A stretch of 64,000 nucleotides of DNA, taken from Peltaster fructicola. Taxonomy: Eukaryota > Ascomycota > Dothideomycetes. This document shows, piece by piece, positions 50,173-62,717 of the stretch. The stretch lies in contig CP051141.1 in assembly GCA_001592805.2 (NCBI GenBank), positions 3,038,001-3,102,000 on the forward strand, given 5' to 3'. Below the pieces are notes generated by a model. That model did no database searches. It saw only the letters and a program-made list of their open reading frames with translations, and was not told where the DNA came from. A program made the position numbers and the translations under genes. Every line of letters begins with the position of its first letter. Position 1 is the stretch's first letter.

Positions 50173-53100
50173 ATGTACACATTTTACAACATGCACTTCA
50201 AGCCGCCTGCGGCGCAATCACAACAACCTCAACGATCGCCCTCACCTCCACACTCGTATATCGAACCATTGTCGCCCTCTGCTGTCCGTCCTCGACCCAT
50301 CGAGCCTAACTTCTACTACCCTGCGCTTAGCAGTAACAACAATGGCAGCTCTGGTAGCTCTCAATATGGTACACAGCAGGAGAGTCATGGCAGAAAGAGA
50401 GGACACCACAGAGTCTCTTCGAGCATTGACACGCTGGCAGATGCTGCATTGGCAATCAATTCGGGCTTCGACTCTAGGATGAATGCACCTCGCTATGACT
50501 CAGCACGAGCACTTCAATATTCCTACCAGGATGGAGAGCCTCCTCATAAGCGAACCCGCTCGGAGGTATACCCTGCTCCATTCATAGAGTCACAAACACG
50601 GCCTTTGACAAGTTACAATGCGTGGTCATACATTTCCAGCCAAGGACCAACACATACCACATACAATACCCGAGTCGAGGAGGCAGCTCTTCTTCTGAAC
50701 TTCAGTGTCGGTGGGAAGCCTCCCACATTCAGACATGCCCATAGCGATCCCGTGCAACAGCAAAATTCTCATCGACCGCATGCGAATAGCTTGCCTTCTC
50801 AGACTATGCATGGATCGTATCATCATGGAATATATGCACCAGCACCTCAATCCTATGACTACTCACCACAACGTCCCACACTACCTTCACCTGAGCGGAC
50901 CAGCGAGAGCAAAGGACCAACGCCGGAAGCTCTGGGCGAACAGGTCAGAGACGATGCCTTTGTGCATCCACGTCCACAGCATACATATAGCGGCAAGTCG
51001 AGCTTTGCACAACCACAACAGATCCACACGCCTCCCGAGGAGATGGACTTCCACGCGCATAATTCGACGAGCAATGCTCCGGCTGTCTTGACAATACCAC
51101 CGAAGAAGCGAGGTTGGCCGAAAGGCAAGCCTCGAGGTCCAAATGGTAAGAGGGCGAAGCTGGCTAATCTCGAAGGTGGTGCTGGCAAACGGTCCGGTGC
51201 AAAAAAAAGAAAGAAAAAAAGAGGCAAAGGCAGCATCGGATGCCATCAATGTCGAGCCAGCTTTGAAGAAACGGCGCCATAGCTTGAGTGACAGTATGGC
51301 AATTCCTGCTACAACACTCGCACAATCACGACATGCCTCTGCACCGCCTATGCTTGCTGCTACCCAGCAGTATAAACCTGCCCCAAAGCCTCGACGTCAG
51401 CCCAAGCCGAAAGAGATCACTGTGTGCGCTGGCTGCAGTAATCAGCGCATCTCTACAGTCGCTGTGGGCGAACAAGAGGAGTGGATCTCTTGCAATGGAT
51501 GCAAAAGATGGTATCATCTAGACTGTGCTGGGTTTGCAAGGGCCGCCGATGTCCGAGATGTGGACAAGTACTTCTGCTCACCGTGCGAGATAACGTTCGG
51601 CAAGACGACTTATGTGCGGAAGAGTTCTCGCGCACATGCAAGCGTCGACTATGCTGAGCTGCAGAAGGGTGTGCTGAAGACAAGCGAGGAAAGTACAGAG
51701 CATCACTACATCCAACCAATCAAAGACGGCACCCTCACATTCGACCCGGACCACTTTCCACGCATACGACCCGAGCTACTCACACGAGAACTTTTCGAGA
51801 AGAGTGGTACGTTTGCTGAGCCGATCGTCATACCAGGAGAATGGAACCCTAGGCCATGGGCGCGAGAGAAAGCCTCGTCAGCTACTGAGCCTGATGAGGA
51901 AACTCAATCTGACGACATTATCGACGATGCAAATTACGAGTACGACTGTGTCATGGACGATGGACAGGACAAGCTCGACATGGTCATGCCGAAGGGTTTG
52001 ACTGTGCGCAAGGTCTGCAACCTGGTCGGCGCAGCAACTCCTCTCGATGTGATTGATGTCAAAACACAGAACTCTGGTGGTCAGAAGTGGGATCTCGGCA
52101 GATGGGCAGATTACTACGAAAGCCAGTCTGAAACCAAGACAGTCCGCAATGTCATCAGTCTCGAAGTATCACATACCAAGCTGGGACGCTTGCTACGAAG
52201 ACCGAAGATTGTGCGAGACATCGATCTGCAAGACCACGTCTGGCCACAGGAAGAAATTGAGAAGGGAAAATGGCCGAAAGTGCAATACTACTGCCTCATG
52301 TCGATAGCCGACAGCTACACTGACTTTCACATCGACTTCGGTGGCAGTAGCGTCTACTATCATGTGCTGCAAGGGAAGAAGACGTTCTTCTTTATTCCTC
52401 CGAGACCGAGACATCTCAAGACATATGAAGAATGGAACGAGAACCCTGCGCAGAACTTTACTTTCCTGCCGAAGCTCACCAACGAGTGCTACAGAGTGGA
52501 TCTCAAGGAAGGCGACACAATGCTCATCCCATCAGGCTGGATTCACGCTGTCTGGACACCAGAGACTAGCCTCGTCATTGGAGGCAACTTCCTGACTCAC
52601 ATGAACTTCAAGAATCAGTTCAAGGTTGCGGAGATTGAGAAGAACAACGAGACTCCAATGAAGTTCCGCTATCCGTTCTTCCAGCGACTCATGTGGTATA
52701 CCGCAATACACTACATGCAATCAGATCCAATGCCAGAGGAGATATACCAGCTCTTCCGTGAGGGTCAGCAGTACGAACGTGAACGACCTCTCTGGCAAGA
52801 CTTTGATGCAGACATGGAGTACGGAGACCGTCCCGGCTCTGCCAGTGTACGATATTACAGTGAGGCTGAGCTTGACGGATTGCCAGATCTTGTTAACTTC
52901 CTCTTCCGAACTGTGATGATGAGTATGGGCAAAGTCGAAGGCATCACTTCCGACCGTGTGAAGCGAGTGCACGCTTCCATTCCGAAAGGACATGGCGATC
53001 CTCTTGAGGTAGCGCAGGCATTCGCATTGTGGGTCGCCTGGAAACGTGGAAACGAGAGTCCACCAGCATGGGCTCAGTCGGAGGCTATCGTAGCCATTTC

Positions 53101-54881
53101 CAAGGAGCAGGGTATACCGCAAAAGCTATCAGCCCGAGCGATCAAAGATCTCGAGAAGAAGGAAGCAGCTGCAGGCGGGAAGATCTCGAAAACAACCAAG
53201 AAGTCTCATCGACACAGTCAACTAGCTTCGATGTCGTCGGCTTCTCCCGCGCCACAAACGGACCGTCCCGCCGACGCCACTGCGCACTCGGACGCGACCT
53301 TGAACTTCGATCATGCAAATGTGCATGCGACACCACATCAATCCTCATCATCACTCCCATCGCCACATATGTTCCTTTCACAGCCCATTCATCAAGAGGG
53401 CATCTTCACACCTTCTTATGACTACTCTCCGCCCTCTGCGGCGCCCGCCACCATGATGATGAGTGCTTTCCAGGGACAGCACATCAGCACCCCTAAAACT
53501 TCTGTTTTGGGTCCAAAGCGAGTCGCATGCGATGCGTGTCGACGTCGGCGCATAAGATGCAAGCACAAGGACTTCGTCGTGCAAGCTGTACCAGATCTGT
53601 CGATGCATCAGCTGCCGAACGGATTCGACTCAATTGGTGCGTCTGCCGAAGGCGATATGATGTCGCAAGCCCATCAGGAGGGCCATCACGACGAAGATAC
53701 TCATGATGGTACAGTCAATGGTCTCACCGCGAATGGCAATCACAACGCCACCGTCAAAGTGGAGAATGGCGTTCGTCCATCTCATGGACTTGGCACGATT
53801 CCGGGCACGAACGCTTATGTGGACGCCAACATCCCAATGACCTTGAACGGTGTGGCGCTGTTCGGCGATGCAAAGCGAGGTCGAAGTAAGGCTTGCTTTG
53901 AGTGTCGCAAAAGCAAAGTCAGTTACCCTGTCCCAGACGGTGAGGATGCTTTGCCACTGACATCGCATACAGCGACGATGTATCCACGATGAACAAGGAA
54001 ATGTCGACCCGGTCAAAGCGGCCGAGACACCTATTCCGCGAGCATCTCCAGCAGTCAGGAAGCGACATTCGGAGGACAGCCTCAACAGTGAAGGGAAGAA
54101 AGTCAAGATTGCGTCCGCGATCCCACCACAGGCAGGGGTCCTTGGTGTGCTACGGCCAGCCAACTACAAGCGACAGTCACCCATACAATCAGAATGGTCG
54201 TCTGCATCGCCAACGAGCGATCAATTAGTCCGGACGCCATTGGATGCCTCGACACCGAACAGCCACGCCAGTTTGCCCATCGACCCGAGCCTTACGTCTG
54301 CATATCCCGATCCTGGACACGCACATCTGCATGACTTGCATTACTCGTACTCTGCACCCGCACGGCCTGGCTTGATTTCGTTACCATCTCTGGAAGAGAT
54401 CGCCACCGAGGTTCTCGACATGGATGCTGGCGAACGAGCCGAAGCTGAGACCGATCTAGCTGCCATACAGCAATTCAATCGACTAGGTAATGCAACAGAG
54501 CTTGTTGGTACATTCAGTACGATCAATTTTGACGGCGCGAAGTCTGTCAGTGCAGACAAGAGCCAAGAACAGAGAACAGGCGGCACTGCTGAAATCAGCC
54601 CTGAACAAGCAGCACATGCGAAGAAGAGCAGCGTCGACATCCCCATGTACAAGCCACCACCCTCGAAATCGCCTGAGTTGACGCGAGCAAAGCTCAGTGG
54701 TGCTGGCTTGCCATTAACACCACGAAGCAACGAGGAGCGCAAGGACGGAGCTGCACTCACTTCTCCATTAAGCGCTTCGAAAGCTCGACACACCAGAGCT
54801 GCTTCACGGAACAGTATCGCTGACGAGACTCACGGTGCGGAGAAGACCAAGGAGGAGCATGGTGTACAAAAGGGTGATTGA
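50173..54881 (+). CDS. Jhd1-type PHD-JmjC histone demethylase with two Cys-cluster motifs
   Basis: The head (50173 to about 51210) is Ser/Gln/Pro-rich with AT-hook-like RGWPKGKPRGPNGKR. The frame shifts by +1 near 51200-51222 in A8/A7 runs. A GT...CAG intron (51146-51233) would also restore phase. Next come a PHD finger (CAGCSNQRI ... WISCNGCKRWYHLDCAGF ... CSPC), and a JmjC domain with iron ligands His52328 and Asp52334 (FHIDFGGSSVYYHVLQGKKT) and His52544 (SGWIHAVWTPET). Two Zn-cluster-like half-motifs follow: ACDACRRRRIRC and ACFECRKSKRRC, the second rebuilt across the intron 53918-53972. The last exon is 53973-54881. Total is about 1,520-1,550 residues. Jhd1/KDM2 enzymes demethylate H3K36 in an Fe(II)/2-oxoglutarate reaction. 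The target here is inferred. Confidence 0.88.
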
Positions 54882-55203
54882 TGAACCTTCCTGTGTTTCT
54901 GTACGAATTGCATGGGTGTGGTCGGAGGTCGTGCTGTCTCATTTCAGTTGCTCTCTGCTCTTATACCGGTCGTGGGACTCGGTCTGTATTGTATCAACAC
55001 ATATCCTGTACAACAATGTCGATATAGTTCATGGTCGTGTTCTTCAATTGTGGTTGCAGATATGTTACCGCGAGCAGTGTCACATCACAAGTTCAGCTGG
55101 TAACTATCAGAATGAAGACGACGATCAATTGTAATGTATATGTACAAGATATGATGTGTCCAACGTGAAAGTCGTGGTTGCGTGAGCATCCATATATGCT
55201 AAC
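54882..55203. other. Convergent 3' intergenic
   Basis: 3' flanks of the demethylase and the PH-domain gene. No gene seen. Confidence 0.5.
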
Positions 55204-58200
55204 CTAAAAGCCTTTGAAAGGATCCATGCCGTCTTCATCGAAGACATAACCAGCTCTACGCTTGTCGACCGTTGTAGCACTTAGGCTGCTATCACCTCGA
55301 CCTCGTCGAGAAGGCTGTGCTGGTGCGGCGCCTGGTGGTGCTGGTACATAAAGCACTCCATTCTTGACGTTTGGGTCAACAAAAGCCTCCATCCGTACTG
55401 TACCAGTGGCTTCGAAGAAGTTCGGACGATCTGGGCTCGCTACAGAGTTGCCTCTGCTACCACTGTACGAAGACCCTGGTACAATATTGCCCTTGCCGGC
55501 TGAGCCACTAGGACGTGAGGACGAGGGACCAGCGCCTGCAGTTGAAGAGAAGCTTCGTAGCGTGTTCAAGGCTGGCGGGAGACGAGGGCTTGTGTTGCTT
55601 CGCTTGCGTTGGTGCTTCGATGTGCTGCTGTATAGCCTTGGCACAGCAGGAAAGTCGGCACCATTGTCTTCGAAGGTGGGGATTGGATTGAGAGGTCGTG
55701 GGTAGGCATCATTGGTACTCAGTGGGTCTTCTGGTTGTTTGCCTTTCGCCACGCGCACAGAGTCACGAACGCTGGCAAGGCCGAACGTGGGTGAGCTAAC
55801 TTGACGCTTCTGACTGATAGGCGGAGGAGGTGGTGCTCGCTGTGGCACAGGCGGCACGAGAGGTAGAGGTGGTAGTTCGTTCTCCATGCGGTTCGATTCT
55901 GCGAGAAAGCTCAACGCTGTCATCCAGTAGTGGTGGCGCTCAGCTGTGACGGTCGTGAACTTCAGTGCTCTCGCTGGCGTCAGGATCAGTATGGATCGGC
56001 CGTGGGCACTCTCGAGCTCAGGCTTCTTGGGCAAAGGAGTGTCGTCCTTGACATCGATGACAGATTGAATCACCACTAGGTAATGTCAGTATCGCAACGC
56101 CAGCATCTCAGTGTACTCACATTTTCGGCCCTTCTTGCCCAGCAATGCAGTGCCAGAGGTCGGCTGCTTGCTGTCCCACATGATCGTCTTCTCGTACGGC
56201 GACAACCATACCCAGCGCTTATGTCTCGTGCCAATGCCTTGCATATCCAGTACGCCACTCTCTGCAGCTTGAGCGAAGTCCTCGGTAGACTCGCCAACGC
56301 CAAAGGACTTCCTCTTGCGAATGTACTTCCACATCCACTCGCCAACCATGGTGGCAGCTATCGAATCGACCAGGCCTGTCTCATCGCCAAATGGCATAGA
56401 ACTGATCGAGGTACCAGCAAGTCTCGTGCTTCGTGAGCCCCATTGGTAGTCGGAACCCGGACCATGTTGAAGAGGAGTTGGGAGCTCAGGTATCGGGAAG
56501 GCCGTTGGCGCAGGGCTCTCAAATGCCATGGATTGAACTGGCGTCAGCTCGGGTGATCGAAGGCGTCTCCTGCCCTTGCGAGGCGATGACTTGGTCTTGG
56601 CGTGTCTGATAGACGTGGTGGATTGCACCTTCCGGAGACTCTGCTGTCGTGCCATATGCGAACGAGAAGTCTGGGTGGCTCGTGGACCGAATGGATCGAC
56701 AGTAGGACTCCAAGATCCCTCACTATGAGAGAATGGCACTTGGCGAGAGCTAGATCTCGTAGGGATTGGATATGGTGGCATGGCAGACTGAGCACTCCAG
56801 CTGCTGGATGCGACACTGCCATTAACTCGGGCTGCGTGATCGCAGGCTTGTGTAAGTGTTGAGCTTTGGTGGTGGTCGCTTTCTCCTGTATGCGCCTTCT
56901 CGGCTGCTTGCGATGGACGGCGCAGGAGCAGCGGCATCCGCAGATTCGGTCGTTAATGGCCGACGCTCTGGCGAGAGCTCTTTATCCTCAGGAACGTTTC
57001 TTGGATGCTCAGATGGTGTAAAGCGGCCTGATGGACGCTGAGCAGAGGCTAGCACGTGCTGTATGCCCAGGCTTTCATTGTCACTGCCGTCTGAATCGTC
57101 CATGCTGGCTAGCAATTTGCTCGTCCGTGTGTCGTGCGAAACTCCAAATTGTGGTGAGCGATTGAGTGGGCCTTGCGACCTCGCTTCGGACTTCTCGATC
57201 ATTGATATGGCAGGCGCAAGAATTGGCTTAGGAAGTGGAATCGCCTTCAATGGCATCGATCGGAGGTCTCTACTGCTGTTGTCCCGTGACAGTGCCACAC
57301 CTATGGCTTCTGTCGGAGCTTCCACAGGTGACTGTGCCTTGGAACTACCGCCAAGGGTCTTCGTTTCAAGGATTCTGGCACTTCCTGGATGTTCTTCCCG
57401 TCGCGCTGAGCGCACGGCAGGCAAATTGTTGAGCACATATGACGGGTGCAGATGTGGTGGCAGCTTGACCGGCCGTTGGTCGATACGAATCTCCTCAGTC
57501 TGTACGCTGACATCCACACCTTGCCAAGAAAGATCTGCTTGTATGGCAGCGTTCTTTGTTCCTGGTGGAAGTGCGTAATGTCGTGGTGTCGCTGGTCGAG
57601 AGGTGGGTGGGTGAATCGCGATTGATGGGACTAGAACCGGCAACTGCAGACTGTCTCGGCTGTTGACCTGCTCAGGAATATCCTCCACCGCAGCTTCCGT
57701 CTGTGTAGCTGTGTCTGTGTAGACAAGCTTCGATGCCGTCCATGTATCGTCGTTGACGACTGGTGTTATTGGAGGGCTAATTGGTGCCTTGTGCTGTGCA
57801 AGATGCTCCTGCGATGCTGGAGCAATGGTGATGATCGGCGTAGACTCGACGGCAGTCTGCTTAGCTTCTTCGCGAGGAGGAGATGGCGGTGGTGACGGCT
57901 GGTAACCATTGTCGACATAGATCTTCTTTGGCTCCAGCGGCACTTCAGGCACTATCGAAAGAGGACGACTCTCGAAGTCAGCCTTCTTAGGGCTTTCAAC
58001 CATCGAGTGATCAGAAGTGCTGCGCTTGTGCATAGGCGATCTGATGCTGTCCTGAGATCCAAATCGTGAGTGACTCCTAGTGGGCGTTGAGGGCAGCTCA
58101 TCCGTGAGACCGAGCACACGTCTCGCTTTCGATTCCATATCGGCATTGGCACTGCTCTGTCGTGAGTTCATAGTCTGTCTGACAGCCTCGTGGTAATCGA

Positions 58201-59161
58201 GCTCATCGTCGGCGTGCTCAGACTCATCGCTGTCAAAATCATCATCGTCAAGCTCATCTGCAAGACTGAATCCTGCTTTCGGCTCTGGTGTAGTTGCAGT
58301 TTCGCGCACGCTGTGTCGACTCTTGCTGCTCTTGAAGCTGGCAGTGCTGAAGTCGCGGCGGTGTGCAGTGTTCTGCGCAGGCTCGTCTCCCTCATCGCTG
58401 TCCTCACCGAGTCCACTGTCCTTGAACTTGCTCTCGTCTTCAATCTCTTCCGCTGCAGGCTCTGTTGCTTGCGATGTCTGCTGAGAGACCATTTCATCGA
58501 CGAAAGTCCTCAATCGCGTCTCTGTGACATGTATCCGCCGTTCCAACTGTCGACGCTCATTCTCCCAGCTATCTTTTTCTCTTTCCCAGATTGCCTGCGT
58601 GCGAACGGCGTCATCATCTTGCAGTTTGGCCTTCTTGTGGGCGACATCCAGCTTGAGACGAAGATCGCCTGAGAGCGCTTGTGCAGTGTTGCGTTCCTTG
58701 GCAAGGGCTTCCAGCGCCTCATATGTGCCAGTCTCCATCTGCTGGACTTGCGAGCGAGCGACACGCACTTCCTTAGCACTCGCGGAGAGCTGCTGCTCGA
58801 GTTTCTCATTGTCGTTCTTAGCAGTCGCGAGACCAGTCTCTAGATTCTCAACTAAATGGTTCTTGGAGTCCAGCTCACGGCGCAGAGACAAGATCTCGGC
58901 AACGAGGGAGGCATGAAGGGTCGGTGTGAAGCGTCGAGGATCGAGGGCCGTGTATTTGCCATCTCTTGCCCGATCTTCTGATGGGTCTGGTGGGAGAGGC
59001 GGCGGTGAACTCGATTGTTCACGAGACCTCGATCCGATTGTGGTTGCTCGTGAGGAGCGCTTGGAACGGATAAAAGCTGGTGTTTCGTAAGGAGTGTCTG
59101 CAGGTGAGGGCAAGCCCTTGTTGCCAATGAATGAACTGTACTCGCTGAAGTAGTCGGCCAT
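55204..59161 (-). CDS. ApsA/Num1-like cortical anchor with PH domain, frame jump
   Basis: The first part (59161 down to about 56850) starts MADYFSEYSSFIGNKGLPSP. It then has the conserved Num1/ApsA coiled coil LHASLVAEILSLRRELDSKN and NDNEKLEQQLSASAKEVRVA, with further helices WENERRQLERRIHVTETRLR, then a long Ser/Pro/Glu-rich middle. The frame changes within 56822-56937, needing a +1 shift or an intron without clear signals. The next part has FGDETGLVDSIAATMVGEWM and the PH-domain start KRWVWLSPYEKTIMWDSKQP. The intron 56076-56120 (45 nt) joins KKGRK to VIQSVIDVKDDTPLPKK, and the PH domain ends HHYWMTALSFLAES. Num1/ApsA tethers dynein and mitochondria to the cortex for nuclear positioning. 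About 1,280 residues, shorter than ApsA (about 1,680); the long repeat block seems absent. Confidence 0.85.
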
Positions 59162-61461
59162 GCTGAGCAGGTCGAAGGATTATGTATAGGGGTTCTTGCC
59201 CATGATCAGTACATGATGCGTACCACTTCCTGGCCGCACTCACAAGTATAACGCTTTTCCATAACTCTTGCTCGGAACGCGTAAAGAAGCAGCACGTATG
59301 CTCAAGAAGTGTGCGCTAGAAGGACGAAGACTGTCTCGGACAAGCCTCCTGTGAGCAGGTAGCAGTAGAAGTGAATGTCAATGGCGTCCAAGCACCCTCC
59401 TTCTACCACGAGACCAAGCAGGTAGGTAGGTTGGTTGTCGAAGTATAGTCCGAGCGAGCAAAACTGAGGCTAAAGGATTAAGGAGCAGAGGTGATAGCAT
59501 TGAGTATCCGCAATCAAAGCCGGGTAAGCGTGCACTGATGCAGTGGTGCAGTAGTAGTTGGAAGATCTGTCTGAGGCACTCTCTCTCTCCCTTGTCTTGA
59601 TCGAGAGCAGCTAGAGCACGTCCTTCTCAACTCCCCTAACGGTTTTTATTAACAGACGGGACGATGGCGTAGACGCAGCTGCCGACCTTCAGCTGGCGTC
59701 AATATGGTGCTAACGAGAGGAGCAGCAGCAGCAGCATCTCCTTTCTCGCGGCGCCAACGTCCAGGCTGATTTCATCATGAGCTTGTTGGGTAGCAAAATT
59801 GCTGCTGCTGTAGCTCCGCAGAAGCGAGCACATCGGTCTGCGGTCCTGCTGCACACTAGAAGGTTTGTGCCTGCACTCTTTCCCCGTCCAGGCTAACACT
59901 GACTAGTACTGGCCCTGCTCTCTCGCTTCCGGAGCATGGGTGCCTTTTCATCCAGACTACTGTCGGCAAATCACGCTGTTGGTGACTTCTTGATTGGTTT
60001 TCACATCACGCCGCTTGACCTGAGGATCGCTGCTGGAGGCGGTGCTGACAGCCATTCACCGACCGTCTGTCTCGTCATGGTAGACAGCTCGCCGGCAACG
60101 GCCTCCTGGATCTTAGCGGCAGGATGTCGTGACGAGCGAGAACGCGTAGCACCAAACGCGACCAAGGATCACACACGGGCTGAGAAACGATCGCTGTTCC
60201 GAGCGCCATAAGCTCGGCGAGAGTGAAGAACAATTATCAGAGAGTGGGTCCCCGGTCAATGAGCAAGGACAGGAGACAAGGGACTTGATTCATCCGCAAC
60301 TTTACTTTCGCACTGTATTCCCAAACCACGCGATCTACGTCTTGATTGGCGATCGTGGAGACTTGCACCTTATCGAGGCGTGCAGCATGCTGCTGTCTTG
60401 AAGAGACATCACTCATTCACGCACACATAGAGGCGTGCGGCTCGCTGGGATGTTGTGTGACAAGTCATGCACATCATTGTGACAACCGAAGCTCTTCACA
60501 GCATGATCTCTGCGGAACCACAAGCGACCATGCATGCATTAACCTCTGTTGGAGATCCATTGTCTTTCAGTCCATTTAACAGGGACTACTATTGCACCAT
60601 CACATCACTACTCTCTTCCCGCACCCGCAGTGTACCAAATGACTGCAAGTACTCTGTGTCTGCTTCGCTTACGATCAACCAGACCCTCTTCGATCTAGAT
60701 CTCGGATGCAATGCTGCTGAGATTCGGGAATACGAAGCACATCATCGTCGCGTGATAGACGATCTATCATATACTCCAAGTTCTGTGTGGCTGAAACCTG
60801 TCTCAAAAACAAGCATACGGCTCGAGTCAGTCATCCACGTCAAGGATCGGTCACTTGAGGAACTCTGAAGCTTTCTGAATTGAGCCGCATGGCTGCTGTA
60901 CGACAGTCTTGCTGTACGGGCAGTGCCACATCACTCATGCTCAACTGTCCCAATGCGACAGGCACAGCGACACTGTACACCTGCAGAGATCGACCGGTAG
61001 AGAATGCCGTGGAGCCATATCGGTGTTCGTGCAACACAAGCCATCTCGAGAGATCCACGTGGATGCAGATCGACGTTATACAACACTGAGCATCCCTTCT
61101 CGAAGCCCAGGGATATGCCTGACTCGTTGAATCCCTATAGCATGAACCACCATAGCCATGGACTGTGGATCATTGGGGTGTCACAATCCACACCGGGTGA
61201 TGCGTGTAGTGGTGAGAGCTGCAACGCAACGGTGCCAGCTGCATGTGGTAGGACTGCATCTCAGTGTTCGTTGGCATGACCATCGTTGAGCTGTAGAGGT
61301 GTTGTGGCATCATTCACATGCTGTCATCTGCCGACTACTGTACGATATAGACCAGGATCATTGCCCAGCTGAAATTTTGAGGCTAAAGTCGAAATTTCAT
61401 GCCAACTCATTGTTACGACACCAGCCGCGTTCACGTGAAAGATACATCCCAGTATCACAAA
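59162..61461. other. 2.3-kb gene-poor interval
   Basis: The stretch lies between the divergent starts of the ApsA-like gene and CNS1. It contains a CT-rich tract near 59578-59592 and a short (AGC)n run near 59720-59735. Open frames (for example 133 codons at 60467-60868 with SPFNRDYYCTITSLLSSR) have no recognised motif. A long leader or a lineage-specific gene cannot be excluded. Confidence 0.5.
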
Positions 61462-62716
61462 ATGGCTGCACCAGACCACGGTCCAGCTGTGGCGACCAAG
61501 GAAGATAACGACGAGGCATCGCAGCTCGTCGATGCTTTCACCGCGGCTATGCCGCCAGCGATGGCGAAGCAGCGAGACTACTCGACTGATGAGCTGCTCA
61601 AGGAGATGAACAAGGTCCCACTTTTCATGACCTCTATCGATGAGAATGACGAAGAACAAGCAGCGCAGCTTGAAGCAATGCGAGCAATAGCCTACGAAGG
61701 CACGCGCGCAGAAATAGCAACGAACTTCAAAGCACAAGGTAACGAGTGCGTGCAAGAGAAAGACTGGTTCAACGCTCGTGAATACTACTCCAAGGCCATC
61801 ACTGCCCTACGAGATCCAGACCTCAAGAAGTACGAGTCACCTGACGCCAAGGTCATCGAGCTTGACGAGGAAGCCGAAGCTGCAGAACAACGACTGCTGG
61901 AAGAGGTTTGTCTGGCCAACCGAGCGCTCTGCAATCTTGAGATGAGTATCACTGCCTGCATGATGAACAGATGCTTTCTGGTAGCTAACAACAGCCCCAG
62001 AGAACTATGGATCTTGTAATCGAGATTGTGCTGGCGCATTGCGTCTGAACCCAAAGAATGTGAAGGCGTGGTATCGAGCTGCTTCTGCGTGCCTCGCTCT
62101 TGACAAGATAGAAGAAGCACTAGACGCCTGCGATAGCGGTCTACGCTTTGAGTCTACGAACGCATCCCTGAAGGCATTGCGAGTCAAGATTGACAAGCGT
62201 CAGGCTCATTTGATTGAGCTCGCTACCAAACGTCAGCAGCGCGAAGAACGAGCACGGCTTGAGAAGGCGAATCTAGCATTTGCATTGAAGTCTAGAGGCA
62301 TTGTGTCACTCACAACACCGAACCCGCCTAGTATGGAGGACGCGGCACCACAACTCGCTGACGCTACTGATCCCAAGTCAACATTGAGCCTGCCTGTACT
62401 TTTCTTATACCCTACAGCGGCACAGAGCGACTTCATCAAGTCAGTCTCTGAAGACGACACCCTCGCCGAGCATCTCTCATACGTCCTGCCGCCTCCTTGG
62501 GACGAAGCACTGGAGCACACATCAGATACGGTAGACTGCTACATGGAAACTATAGCAGGCGGTCTCATCAAGGCTGGAAAGAAGCTTAGCCTGGCGAAAC
62601 TGCTCGGTAGTGGCAAGGTGGCTATCAACGACGGGATTGTGAAGGTCAATATTGTGCCTAGAGACCAGGCAACACAATGGATCGAGACCTTTAAGCTTAG
62701 ACAGGGCAAGAAGTAA
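61462..62716 (+). CDS. CNS1: TPR co-chaperone Cns1/TTC4
   Basis: Exons are 61462-61945 and 61995-62716 (49-nt intron GTATCA...CAACAG, phase 1), giving 401 residues. The Cns1/TTC4 N-terminal motif DELLKEMNKVPLFMTSIDEN leads into TPR repeats at about 90-240: TNFKAQGNECVQEKDWFNAR, VCLANRALCNLEMTPENYGS and NVKAWYRAASACLALDKIEE. A charged helix (LATKRQQREERARLEKANLA) follows, and the C-terminal wheel domain has LSLPVLFLYPTAAQSDFIKS. Cns1 binds Hsp90 and Hsp70 C-termini through the TPR clamp and supports eEF2 folding; it is essential in yeast. The start at 61462 (MAAPDHGPAV) fits better than the upstream in-frame ATG at 61399. The stop is one base from the convergent oxidoreductase stop. Confidence 0.93.
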
Positions 62717-62717
62717 T

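Noticed and set aside
51143-53992. A separate gene starting at 51143 for the PHD-JmjC part
   Set aside because: The initial codons overlap the basic C-terminal end of the upstream frame, and the demethylase normally has a long Ser/Gln-rich head. One gene with a frame jump or intron is simpler.
60467-60868. 133-codon plus-strand frame in the 59-61 kb gap
   Set aside because: No recognised family or supporting splice structure; noted only within the gap description.
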